This document shows, piece after piece, positions 15,800-23,784 of a stretch of DNA of 64,000 bases (the stretch's first letter is position 1; every line of letters begins with the position of its first letter). The DNA comes from Thiohalophilus sp. (lineage in GTDB: Bacteria > Pseudomonadota > Gammaproteobacteria > UBA6429 > Thiohalophilaceae), in assembly GCF_034521165.1 (NCBI RefSeq), contig NZ_JAXHMV010000016.1, positions 62,001 through 126,000 on the forward strand. The letters are read 5' to 3'. The notes below the pieces were generated by a model. The model ran no database searches and had not been told where the DNA came from. It worked only from the letters and a program-made list of their open reading frames with translations. Position numbers and translations under genes: made by a program.

Positions 15800-16524
15800 T
15801 ACGCCCCCTCCGCCGCCACGCGCAGCGACGGTTTCACCGCATCGGATTGACGGGAGAGCCCGGCGCCGGTCATCAAAAAGGCGTGCAGATCGTGGGCGAA
15901 AGCATCCTGCTCATCCATCAGCACCCGGTTGGCCCGCACCCTCGCGTTGTAGGCGAGGACCGCCGGAATCGCCGCGGCCAGGCCGGCGGCGGTCGCGATC
16001 AATGCCTCGCCCAGCGGACCGGCCACCACTTCCATGCTGGCATTGCCCTGGGCGGCGATATCCAGCAGGGCGTGATAGATCCCCCAGACAGTGCCGAACA
16101 GGCCGACGAACGGGGCGGTACTGCCCACCGAGGCCAGCACGGTCAATCCGGACTGCAGGCGAGTGCTCTCGCTGTTCATTGCGTTGCGAATAGTACGCAC
16201 CAGAAACTCGTCGGTACTGCAGGCATCCCCCAGTCGGGTATGTTGCCTATCCCGGTAATGGCGCAGACCGTTGATACCGGCCAGGGCAATGCGTCCCAGC
16301 GGACTGCCTGACTGTTGTACCACCTGCTCGGCTTCATCCAGATCATGGGCGTTCCAGAAACCGTCGAGAAAACGGCGGTTGGCTTTACGTTGCCCACGCA
16401 CCAGCACGATGCCGGCCAGGATCAGGTACCAGGTGGCGACGGACATCAGCACCAGCGTGACAAATACGGCAATCAGCACTCCGTCGCCCTGCGCGAAAAC
16501 GTAATCCAGTGACATAACGCTCAA
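15799..16524 (-). CDS. exbB: ExbB/TolQ/MotA-family proton channel subunit ExbB
   Basis: The 241-residue protein has three membrane helices: 15-40, then a pair at about 125-150 (LTVLASVGSTAPFVGLFGTVWGIYHAL) and 165-195 (GPLGEALIATAAGLAAAIPAVLAYN). These are the conserved MotA/TolQ/ExbB segments. It builds the pentameric ExbB ring around ExbD. Its ATG overlaps the tonB stop (ATGA). Confidence 0.95.
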   Translation of the reverse strand: MSVMSLDYVFAQGDGVLIAVFVTLVLMSVATWYLILAGIVLVRGQRKANRRFLDGFWNAHDLDEAEQVVQQSGSPLGRIALAGINGLRHYRDRQHTRLGDACSTDEFLVRTIRNAMNSESTRLQSGLTVLASVGSTAPFVGLFGTVWGIYHALLDIAAQGNASMEVVAGPLGEALIATAAGLAAAIPAVLAYNARVRANRVLMDEQDAFAHDLHAFLMTGAGLSRQSDAVKPSLRVAAEGA

Positions 16525-17180
16525 CTCTCCAGTTTGAATGTAATCGGCACGACCACCCAGGCTGCGATAGCCGAACCACCACGGCGCGCCGGCTCAAAAC
16601 GCCAGCGCTTGACCGCCTGCAATGCAGCCCGATCCAGTCGCGTCGAGCCGCTGGAGCTGGCCAGTTCCACCTCCTGCGGATTGCCATCGGCGCCGACCCG
16701 TACCCGCAGTTGCACATCCCCTTCTTCGCCCAGGCGCAGTGATGCGCGGGGATAATCAGGTGGCCGGTTATTCAGGTACTCGTCCTCGAACAACGGCTGA
16801 CTGGTGACCGGCTCCGGATCCCCCGTCTCCGTTGTCTCCGTCTCCTCGGGCGCCTGTTCCGCTTCGCGCGTCGGTTCCGGCTCGGGTTCCGGCTCCGGTT
16901 CTGGCTCCGGCTCGGGTTTTGGCTCCGGTTTTGGCTCCGGCTTTGGCTCCGGCTTTGGCTCCGGTTTTGGTTCGGGCTCCGCCTTGCGCTCCACCATGCT
17001 CACCTGGATGGTGCGCTGGGCGCTGACTCTGGGTGCCTGCGGGTCACTGACGCTGGCCATCCAGACCAGCGCTCCGCCGTGAGCGGCCAGACTGACCAGC
17101 AGCAGTGCCACTTTCAATGAGGGACACAGCAACTTGTCGCGACAGGCGCCTAACCAGCGACCGTTGCCTGCTGTCCCCAT
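16521..17180 (-). CDS. tonB: TonB energy-transducing protein with long Glu-Pro/Lys-Pro spacer
   Basis: The 219-residue protein has an N-terminal membrane anchor (LKVALLLVSLAAHGGALVWM, about 22-41), a Pro-rich spacer of alternating EP and KP units (about 66-102), and the TonB C-terminal domain (PDYPRASLRLGEEGDVQLRVRVGADGNPQEVELASSSG...WRFEPARRGG). It spans the periplasm and pulls on the receptor plug. It is the first gene of the operon, 76 nt downstream of the Fur box. The repeat DNA coding for the spacer (about 16870-16985) could change length by slippage. A downstream in-frame start near the anchor is possible. Confidence 0.93.
   Translation of the reverse strand: MGTAGNGRWLGACRDKLLCPSLKVALLLVSLAAHGGALVWMASVSDPQAPRVSAQRTIQVSMVERKAEPEPKPEPKPEPKPEPKPEPKPEPEPEPEPEPEPEPTREAEQAPEETETTETGDPEPVTSQPLFEDEYLNNRPPDYPRASLRLGEEGDVQLRVRVGADGNPQEVELASSSGSTRLDRAALQAVKRWRFEPARRGGSAIAAWVVVPITFKLES
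16872..16984. repeat. Short tandem repeat inside tonB
   Basis: The + strand shows many copies of GGCTCCGGTTTT/GGTTCCGGCTCC-type 12-nt units that encode EPKP and EPEP. The copies differ mainly at synonymous positions. Confidence 0.8.
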
Positions 17181-17255
17181 CGTCTCTGGCCTCCAGTAAA
17201 ATCAGTCAGTTAGCACAGGGCCTCCACCGGATCCCTACAGAGCAGAAATAGTAAT

Positions 17256-17274
17256 GGTAATGAGAATCGTTGTT
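17256..17274 (-). promoter_or_regulatory. Fur box of the tonB-exbBD-hemP-receptor operon
   Basis: GGTAATGAGAATCGTTGTT agrees with the Fur consensus GATAATGATAATCATTATC at 14 of 19 positions, including the central AATGA-AATC core. It lies 76 nt upstream of the tonB start in an AT-rich promoter region. Iron-dependent repression of the whole operon is the expected effect. Nothing else stands out in 17181-17387. Confidence 0.75.
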
Positions 17275-17400
17275 AATTAGATTAATAAAATTTATCCCCG
17301 CAGGCCCCGACCCCGGGAAAAGATTTCGTTTTCCGGCCGATTAGAGGTAAAACAGGGAATCTGCCAGGAAACTGGACATGGACTACCGGGAGGAGCTCAT

Positions 17401-17649
17401 ATGAACAAGCTCGGCAAACTGCTGCTCGCCTGCCTGCTCTGTCTTGGCCTTGTTGTCGGCCTGGTCTGGCTGGTTCAGCCACTGACCCAGGCTGCAATGA
17501 CGCGCCCTGAATACCGCGTACTGGAATCGACCAGGCCGACAACAAGGCCACAGTTATCTCCGCCGGAGCGCGCTGCAGGTTACGGCCAGGATAATAACCG
17601 GCAACAGGCATTATTAACTGCTATGTTTTTACAAAAGGCCGTTTTCTGA
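17401..17649 (+). CDS. Small exported or membrane protein of unknown function
   Basis: A strong ribosome site (GGGAGGAG at 17388-17395) stands 5 nt before the ATG of this 82-residue frame. Residues 5-27 are a hydrophobic helix (GKLLLACLLCLGLVVGLVWLV) that could be a signal-anchor; the rest is polar (ESTRPTTRPQLSPPERAAGYGQDNNRQQ). No family is recognised. It is divergent from the iron operon across the Fur box region. The call rests on the start signals and the N-terminal helix. Confidence 0.5.
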   Translation: MNKLGKLLLACLLCLGLVVGLVWLVQPLTQAAMTRPEYRVLESTRPTTRPQLSPPERAAGYGQDNNRQQALLTAMFLQKAVF

Positions 17650-17753
17650 GGCTTGACGTCAATTGTCGCCCCGCCTTACGGGAAATCGCCTCGCATCGCG
17701 CTCTGCAGACACTGATGACAATCGCAGGCACACCGACACCATGCAGAAAGCCC

Positions 17754-18959
17754 ATGCCGATAAAAAAAATTTCGTCTGACCAGCTTGAGATAGGCATGTA
17801 TGTCTCCAATCTCGATCGCCCCTGGACTGAAACACCCTTTATGTTTCAGGGCTTCGAGTTGCATGATCAAAAGGAGATCGCTGAGCTGCAACGCCACACG
17901 CGTCATGTCTATGTCATCGTTCCGGATGAGGAGATCGAGCTAACCGCGCGAGCTTCCGATAAACCCTTCATGTCAACGAATAGCGAACTTCTGAATCAAA
18001 CCAGCTACAGGAAGACGGTTCATATTGATAAAGAAATCCACAGGGCCAGACAAAATCACACCGCTTTCATTAAACTTTTCAATGAGCTCGAATCATATAT
18101 TCGTACAAAAGGTACTATCCCGTTCGAAATTGTCCAACAACCTGCCAGAAAGCTGGTCAGTAGTGTCACCAGTAACCCCGATGCCTATGTCTGGCTTACC
18201 CGGCTACGAAAATTCGACTCCTTTTTATACAAAGATGCACTGACATCCGCCGTCTGGGCAACCGCCCTTGGACGCAAGCTGGGCATTGTCGAAGAACAGT
18301 TACAACATCTCGCTGTTGGTTGTCTGTTGATGGATATAGGCAAACTTTGCCTGCCAACGGAACTGCTATATAAAGACCAGCGTCTTGACGACACTGAATG
18401 GGAGAAAATGAAATCCCACGTTGAGCTTGGCATCAACCTGTTGCAGAAGAGCGCGGATTATCCGGACAGTGTGTTCGAGATCATTCGCACGCATCACGAA
18501 CGTCTCAACGGTGGCGGCTATCCCTCTGGGCTACAGGGAAGTCAGATCCCCCTGTTTGGACAGATAGCCGGCCTTGTGGATCAGTATGTCGCCGTCACCA
18601 GTCCACGTCCTTATGCCGAGACGCTATCCCCCTCCAGGGCGGAAGAGATGTTGTACAAACAACGAGGCAGGCAGTTCGATGAAATGTTGGTGGAATACTT
18701 TATCCAGACGCTCAGCACCTATCCAACTGGGTCTCTGGTTGAACTAAGCTCAGGCGAGGTGGGTATCGTCAAGGCCCAGAAGAGCGGTCATAACCTGCGA
18801 CCGGATGTCATCCTCCTGCTTGATCCGGACAAGCAACCTTACGGTTCTTACACTCTGGTCAGTCTGGATAATTACAGCAAAGACCGGCACCCGGTCAGCA
18901 TCCGACGGACTTTGGCCGACGGGGAATATGGCATAGAGATACAAAAACTGTCCTTTTAA
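17754..18959 (+). CDS. DUF3391 plus degenerate HD-GYP domain protein
   Basis: The start at 17754 gives MPIKKISSDQLEIGMYVSNLDRPW, the usual beginning of DUF3391 proteins (401 residues). The C-terminal half is an HD-GYP domain: FLYKDALTSAVWATALGRKLGI, CLLMDIGK, MKSHVELG, THHERLNGGGYPSGLQG, GLVDQYVAVTSPRPY. Active members hydrolyse c-di-GMP with a di- or tri-iron site. Here the first metal His is Asp (KDA for RHS), the HD pair is MD, the GYP aspartate is Asn (ERLN) and the later D-x-x-D is D-x-x-V. The GYP fold is kept but several metal ligands are gone, so it is likely a binding protein or inactive enzyme. Confidence 0.85.
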   Translation: MPIKKISSDQLEIGMYVSNLDRPWTETPFMFQGFELHDQKEIAELQRHTRHVYVIVPDEEIELTARASDKPFMSTNSELLNQTSYRKTVHIDKEIHRARQNHTAFIKLFNELESYIRTKGTIPFEIVQQPARKLVSSVTSNPDAYVWLTRLRKFDSFLYKDALTSAVWATALGRKLGIVEEQLQHLAVGCLLMDIGKLCLPTELLYKDQRLDDTEWEKMKSHVELGINLLQKSADYPDSVFEIIRTHHERLNGGGYPSGLQGSQIPLFGQIAGLVDQYVAVTSPRPYAETLSPSRAEEMLYKQRGRQFDEMLVEYFIQTLSTYPTGSLVELSSGEVGIVKAQKSGHNLRPDVILLLDPDKQPYGSYTLVSLDNYSKDRHPVSIRRTLADGEYGIEIQKLSF

Positions 18960-19013
18960 ACAATCCGGAGCAAAGGAACCATCAACCGCAACGATATACG
19001 CCGGATAATTATC

Positions 19014-19504
19014 TTATAACATGTCGATATGAGGCAGTGTACTGAGACCACCCATTGCCTGCAGCACAGTCAGACTTATCATGCCCTTGACAACCTTCTC
19101 CAGGCCGTCATCGATAAGGAAACGGTGTCGTCGGTCGTTGAACTGGCGATAGAGAGTACGGCGATCGGCCATTTGATCCGGCTCTCCTCCGGGCTAAAGC
19201 GGCGTTTAATATTGAGCCGGGCCATCGCCTTGAACTGATTGATCATGAGTTGACCTGTTGTCTCACTCAACAATGTAGCATCGAGGATTCGGCCATCGAT
19301 CCGCAGGCGTACCAGAATACCGTCCGAATTTGAATCCAGATGAATATCCGTTGCCCGTTCGCGCATCGCATCCACAAGCAGGGCCTTGGCTTCCGGGGGC
19401 AGATCCTCGGGGTGATCTTCGCGCTTTTCATCGGTCTGTGAGATAACCTGCAACAACTCCCGGGTCAGCCGCTGGTGAAGTGGCCGTAACCAGTCTTCCC
19501 TCTC
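19014..19504 (-). pseudogene. Remnant of a GspE/PilB-type secretion ATPase (internal deletion and frameshift)
   Basis: The 5' part (19504 to about 19190) encodes the N-terminal domain of GspE/PulE ATPases: ALLVDAMRERATDIHLDS, VRLRIDGRILDATLL, INQFKAMARLNI. The Walker A, Asp box and Walker B region are absent. In another frame, from about 19195 to the stop at 19014, the sequence encodes what looks like the C-terminal tail (LYRQFNDRRHRFLIDDGLEKVVKGM). The gene therefore seems to have lost its catalytic core by an internal deletion. No other type II secretion or pilus gene is adjacent. Confidence 0.6.
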
Positions 19505-19931
19505 CTAAATCTGCTCATTCGGGTCGTTGTCGGATTGCCGATTCATTTTCAAATCTCCACTTTCCTGCTCGTTCTATCGACAAAGACAGTCTTTTCGGTC
19601 TGTACTCACCGAATTACGGTAACTAATTTTGCAGGGCCTTTTCAGCGATTTACAAGCCGGGCAGGGGATTCAGGCAATCAGATTCTTCTCCTGCAAGGCC
19701 GAGTTTATTACTCAGGATTTTGGTTCCACACGTCAGCCGACCCGTTTCTGCCCTCAGGCATACCCGTTATGGCCTAGGTACTTACCCTGATTTTCTTTTA
19801 GTGGAAAAAGCGGATAATAGGGAATTGAAACGGCGTTTCATCACTTCGCATGGAAGCCGGGCGCAATCCGATTTCCGACTTTTCGATTAGAAACGACCTA
19901 ACAGGGATGCACCGGAACAGGATTTAGACCT
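19505..19931. other. Intergenic region before the FHA gene
   Basis: No convincing gene is seen. An 80-codon frame at 19535-19777 lacks a ribosome site and recognisable features. The region holds a 20-nt motif at 19774-19793 that recurs at 28879-28898. Confidence 0.5.
19774..19793 (+). promoter_or_regulatory. Conserved 20-nt motif, copy 1 (upstream of FHA gene)
   Basis: CTAGGTACTTACCCTGATTT, identical at 19 of 20 positions to the copy at 28879-28898. It lies about 140 nt before the FHA start codon. A binding site for an unidentified regulator is the most likely reading. Confidence 0.45.
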
Positions 19932-20243
19932 ATGACCAGAATCTCGGTATTACGTGACAGCCAGCAGATCACGGTGTGCGAACTCGCCGCCGGCACGCTC
20001 ACCATTGGCCGTGCCGAGGACAACAGTCTGCACCTGGATGATAAAACGATCAGCAAGCATCATGCCCGCATTGTGACCTACTTCAATGCCACGCACGTCG
20101 AGGATCTGGGCAGTACCAACGGCACCTATGTCAATGGCAAGAAGGTCAACAAAAAAGTTCTGCAACCGGGGGATGTACTGAAAATCGGCGCGCATCAACT
20201 GCGGCTGGATCCCGAATCTGATCAGGTGAAAACCCTCGTCTGA
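19932..20243 (+). CDS. Single-domain FHA protein
   Basis: The 103-residue protein consists of one forkhead-associated domain with all signature elements: TIGRAEDNSLHLDD, the phosphopeptide-binding SKHHARI, and GSTNGTYVNGKKV. FHA domains bind phosphothreonine. No Ser/Thr kinase or phosphatase and no type VI secretion gene is nearby, so the partner is unknown. The C-terminal TLV follows a short charged linker. Confidence 0.9.
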   Translation: MTRISVLRDSQQITVCELAAGTLTIGRAEDNSLHLDDKTISKHHARIVTYFNATHVEDLGSTNGTYVNGKKVNKKVLQPGDVLKIGAHQLRLDPESDQVKTLV

Positions 20244-20272
20244 CAGAAAACCCGCTATCAGCCGACGGACAT

Positions 20273-20307
20273 AAAAAAGCCGGGCGATGGCGTCAACATC
20301 GCCCGGC
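20273..20307 (-). terminator. Rho-independent terminator of the class I aldolase gene
   Basis: On the minus strand an 11-bp stem (GCCGGGCGATG at 20279-20289 with CATCGCCCGGC at 20297-20307) is followed by six T's. It lies 39 nt beyond the aldolase stop codon and between convergent genes. Confidence 0.95.
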
Positions 20308-20346
20308 GAGGCCCTGAGACACATTATCGGATCATTTCAGGTCCCT

Positions 20347-21387
20347 TCAGGCAGCCTCCTGCTGCTCCATCTCATCCTTGTATTCGCCTTTGCTGGCCAG
20401 CGCATTGAGTCTGGCCCGATGCAATAACGCCTTGCGAGCCGCATCCACCTGGCCCGTATCGCCCTTCCAGGTGCTCAATGCCTGATGCTGCAGGGCGCGG
20501 GCATAGGAGAAGGTCAGTTGCCAGGGCAATGAGAGAGTCCCGGCCAGCCGGTTCATGGTGTTCAGGTGCTGCGTGGCCTGCTCATCGCTCTGCCCGCCGG
20601 AGAGGAAAGCGATCCCCGGCACCGCCGCGGGAACAGTCTGCTGCAGGCATTCGAGCGTGCGCTCGGCCACTTCCTGGATGCCGGCCTGTCTGGCGTTCTC
20701 CTTGCCACTGACCACCATGCTGGGTTTGAGTACCATCCCCTCGAAGAAAATATTCTGCCGATAAAGCTGTTCGAAGACCGTATGCTGGGTTTCGCGGGTG
20801 ATGGCAAAACTGTCCTCGATGGAATGGCCGCCGTCCAGCAGCACTTCAGGCTCAACGATGGGCACCAGCCCGGCTTCCTGACACAACGCGGCATAACGGG
20901 CCAGCGCATGGGCATTGGCCTCGATACAGGCGCGGCTCGGCAAGCCTTTGTCCATGTCGATGGTAATCACGGCGCGCCACTTGCAAAACCGGGCGCCGAA
21001 GCCGCGATATTCTTCCAGCCGTTCACGCAGACCATCCAGCCCTTCGGTTACCTTCTCGCCCGGATGCAGCGCCAGATCCTTGGCCCCGGTATCGACCTTG
21101 ATGCCGGGAATAATAGTCTGCTGTTGCATCAGTTCGATAAACGCCTGTCCCTCGGGATTTTTCTGGCGGATGGTCTCATCGTACAAAATCGCGCCGCTGA
21201 TGTACTCACCCAGTCCCGGCGTACCGAGTAGCAAATCCCGGTAGGCAATCCGGTTGGACTCGGTGTTCTCCACACCGACAGACTGCAGGCGCTTGCCGCA
21301 GGTCGGATTGCTTTCATCCATCGCCAGAATACCCTGTCCGGGCGCCACCATGGCCCGGGCGGTCTCTTTCAGTGCAGCGTAATCCAT
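20347..21387 (-). CDS. Class I fructose-bisphosphate aldolase (eukaryotic-type fold family)
   Basis: The 346-residue product has the canonical class I blocks: GQGILAMDESNPTCGKR near the N-terminus, GIKVDTGAKDLALHPGEKVTEGLDGL, FCKWRAVITI with the substrate lysine, EPEVLLDGGHSIE, and the Schiff-base lysine K221 in GMVLKPSMV. It cleaves fructose 1,6-bisphosphate in glycolysis/gluconeogenesis or serves the Calvin cycle. A second, unrelated class I aldolase of the FbaB/DhnA type starts 0.8 kb away on the other strand. Confidence 0.95.
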   Translation of the reverse strand: MDYAALKETARAMVAPGQGILAMDESNPTCGKRLQSVGVENTESNRIAYRDLLLGTPGLGEYISGAILYDETIRQKNPEGQAFIELMQQQTIIPGIKVDTGAKDLALHPGEKVTEGLDGLRERLEEYRGFGARFCKWRAVITIDMDKGLPSRACIEANAHALARYAALCQEAGLVPIVEPEVLLDGGHSIEDSFAITRETQHTVFEQLYRQNIFFEGMVLKPSMVVSGKENARQAGIQEVAERTLECLQQTVPAAVPGIAFLSGGQSDEQATQHLNTMNRLAGTLSLPWQLTFSYARALQHQALSTWKGDTGQVDAARKALLHRARLNALASKGEYKDEMEQQEAA

Positions 21388-21741
21388 TGTACGACCTCCT
21401 GTAATTAGTTGACTTCGCTCTCCGACCCGCTACCGAGAGCATCCGGTGCTGTCGACGGTCGGGCCGGTAACGCGCTGAATTTTCCTGGCCCTAAAGCTAG
21501 CGTACAAATTCGCTGACGGCTAAAAAATATTGTTTATGGCCTGCAATGCAACGGATAACATTATTCACAGTGCAACATAATAAAGGCACAAACATGGCGC
21601 CAGACGGGCGTTCACAAGCCGGCAAAAAGTACCGGGGAATAAGTTGTTACAGAAAGTGCAGGATTATGGCTGTTTGATAACTTCAGTTTATTGATTAAAA
21701 AAGCCAACCAGCAACCGCCTTCACCACGAGGGTATCAGGAT

Positions 21742-21775
21742 AAAAAACGGATCTGTCACGGGATGACAGATCCGT
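21742..21775 (-). terminator. Rho-independent terminator after the porin remnant
   Basis: ACGGATCTGTCA (21747-21758) pairs with TGACAGATCCGT (21764-21775) and is followed on the minus strand by a run of T's. It is a leftover of the dead porin gene just upstream of it. Confidence 0.9.
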
Positions 21776-21802
21776 CTGTGGCGTGCAGTTAGAAAATCGG
21801 CC

Positions 21803-22065
21803 TCAGAATTTGTAGACCGCGCCAATAGACATGGAGGAAGGACTGCCACTGGCGGCGATGGTCAGCTCATCGCCACGGCCCCGTCGATCCCCTTGTAGCT
21901 TGCATTGACGTCATTGTCGGTCAGAGTATAGCCAGTAATATTGTCAGAAGAAGGATCGGCGGAATACATGGCACACAATTCCAGTGCATCGAACTGATTC
22001 CGGTACATGACAGCATTGTCGGCCCTATCATCAAGGACATTGTTAAAAAGATATATCCGTGACAA
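21803..22065 (-). pseudogene. Porin-like outer-membrane protein, 3' remnant with frameshift
   Basis: A frame from 22065 reads NVLDDRADNAVMYRNQFDALELCAMYSADPSS...DVNASYKGIDGAVAMS and stops; after a one-base frame change near 21880 it continues DELTIAASGSPSSMSIGAVYKF and ends at 21803. A final aromatic residue after GAVYK is the usual end of outer-membrane barrels. Only about 85 residues of a protein normally over 300 remain, and the normal terminator follows. It is the end of a porin whose 5' portion is gone. Confidence 0.6.
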
Positions 22066-22211
22066 ATAAATTGCATTTTCTCATTAAAGACTCCTGTCAT
22101 AAAAATGGATGACAAGTATGATAATTTGACTATGCTTTCATTATAACATTGCCCGAGGCCCGCATGTTCATGCGTACTGTCTCGACATTCAGCGACAACA
22201 CAGGTGACACA

Positions 22212-23261
22212 ATGACCGACATTACTGCGTTACTCGGCAACGAGGCCGACGATCTGCTCAGCCACCGTTGTACCACCCTGCCCGATACGAACCTACACCT
22301 GCCCGGCCCCGATTACCTGGAACGGGTGGTGGCGCGCAAGAACCGCAAACCGGCGGTCTTGCGCAACCTCAATGCCATTTTCCAGCATGGCCGGCTGGCC
22401 AACACCGGTTATGTCTCGATTCTGCCGGTGGATCAGGGTGTGGAGCATACCGCCGGTGCGTCTTTTGCCCCGAATCCCGCCTATTTTGATCCGGCCAATC
22501 TGTTTGAACTGGCGATACAGGGTGGCTGTAATGCCATCGCCTCCACCCTTGGTGTGCTGCAGTCGGTCGCCCGGGACTATGCCCATAAAATTCCGATGAT
22601 CCTCAAGATTAATCACAACGAGGTGCTGAGCTATCCCACGCACTATGATCAAACCCTGTTTGCCAGCGTCGACCAGGCCTTTGACATGGGCGCCGTAGCC
22701 GTCGGCGCAACGGTCTATTATGGCTCGCCCGAATCACGGCGCCAGATCATGGAAATCAGCGAGGCTTTCGAATATGCCCATTCACTGGGGCTGGTTACGG
22801 TTCTGTGGGCTTATCTGCGCAACAGCGACTTCAAACAACAGGACAATGACTATCACACGGCGGCGGATCTGACCGGCCAGGCCAACCATCTGGCAGCGAC
22901 GATCGATGCCGACATCATCAAACAGAAACAGGCGACACTCAACGGCGGATTTACCGCCATTGGTTTTGGCAAAACGCACCCCGACATGTATGACAAACTG
23001 GCCTCCGAGCATCCGATTGATCTGGTCCGCTACCAGGTCGCCAATTGCTATATGGGTCGGGTCGGTATGATCAATTCCGGCGGCGCCTCCGGTGAAAACG
23101 ATTTGCAGCAGGCCGTTCGTACCGCGGTCATCAACAAACGGGCCGGCGGCATGGGCCTGATCAGTGGCCGCAAGGCATTTCAAAAGCCCATGCAAGAAGG
23201 CGTCGCCTTGCTCAACGCCATTCAGGACGTCTATCTGGACTCGAAAGTAACTATCGCCTGA
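22212..23261 (+). CDS. fbaB: Class I fructose-bisphosphate aldolase, FbaB/DhnA type
   Basis: The ATG at 22212, preceded by AGGTGA, gives 349 residues, the length of E. coli FbaB. Signature parts are ILPVDQGVEHTAGASF, LKINHNEVL, GAVAVGATVYYGS, and ADIIKQKQA containing the Schiff-base lysine. This archaeal-type aldolase is unrelated in sequence to the aldolase at 20347-21387. FbaB enzymes are usually linked to gluconeogenic growth. It runs toward the hemerythrin gene with only 25 nt between the two stop codons. Confidence 0.93.
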   Translation: MTDITALLGNEADDLLSHRCTTLPDTNLHLPGPDYLERVVARKNRKPAVLRNLNAIFQHGRLANTGYVSILPVDQGVEHTAGASFAPNPAYFDPANLFELAIQGGCNAIASTLGVLQSVARDYAHKIPMILKINHNEVLSYPTHYDQTLFASVDQAFDMGAVAVGATVYYGSPESRRQIMEISEAFEYAHSLGLVTVLWAYLRNSDFKQQDNDYHTAADLTGQANHLAATIDADIIKQKQATLNGGFTAIGFGKTHPDMYDKLASEHPIDLVRYQVANCYMGRVGMINSGGASGENDLQQAVRTAVINKRAGGMGLISGRKAFQKPMQEGVALLNAIQDVYLDSKVTIA

Positions 23262-23286
23262 TCGGACCATTCTTCGCAGGCTATAC

Positions 23287-23757
23287 TCAAAACTCCCAGT
23301 TACGACTGACGCCCGGGTTGATGGACTCCAGTTGCTGAACGATTTTCTCGCGATTGGCCAACAAGGGCGCGTCACCCATGCGCTTGAGAACCTCTTCCTC
23401 GTGGGCATTGTGTTCGAGCATCGCCTGATAGAGCGGTTCCAGGGAAGTCTCGAAATGATCAAAATTACGATTTTTGATCACCGTGGCCAGATCGTTGAGT
23501 AGCCGCTCGAGATTGTCGTGCTCATACATCAGGTCGCCGATATCATCGTCCGGGTCCGCGACTTCCTGTTTGAAAAACGGGTAGATCACCTCGTCTTCCA
23601 TTTGTATATGCAGTTTCAGATCATCAATCACGCTGTTGAACAGCTGCACCGCCGTTTTCCAGTCCTCGGCACCGGCAGCAAGCTCACATTGTTTGACGGT
23701 CTCCTCGAAACGGCGATGATCGTGTACCAGCCAGTTATCGGTGCTCTTTTCCGACAT
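23287..23757 (-). CDS. Hemerythrin-like (HHE domain) protein
   Basis: The 156-residue, all-helical protein has the di-iron ligand pattern of HHE proteins: HDHRRFEE, HIQMEDEVIYPFF, YEHDNLERLL and HNAHEEEVLKRM. Such proteins bind O2 or NO or sense iron/oxygen. It lies 27 nt downstream of the SQR-like flavoprotein gene on the same strand, so the two are likely cotranscribed. Confidence 0.88.
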   Translation of the reverse strand: MSEKSTDNWLVHDHRRFEETVKQCELAAGAEDWKTAVQLFNSVIDDLKLHIQMEDEVIYPFFKQEVADPDDDIGDLMYEHDNLERLLNDLATVIKNRNFDHFETSLEPLYQAMLEHNAHEEEVLKRMGDAPLLANREKIVQQLESINPGVSRNWEF

Positions 23758-23784
23758 CGCTCCTCCTTATATGGATAGATCCGC

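Noticed and set aside
19535..19777. Possible 80-residue protein
   Set aside because: No ribosome site, no conserved features, and Ser/Phe/Thr composition typical of random AT-rich sequence.
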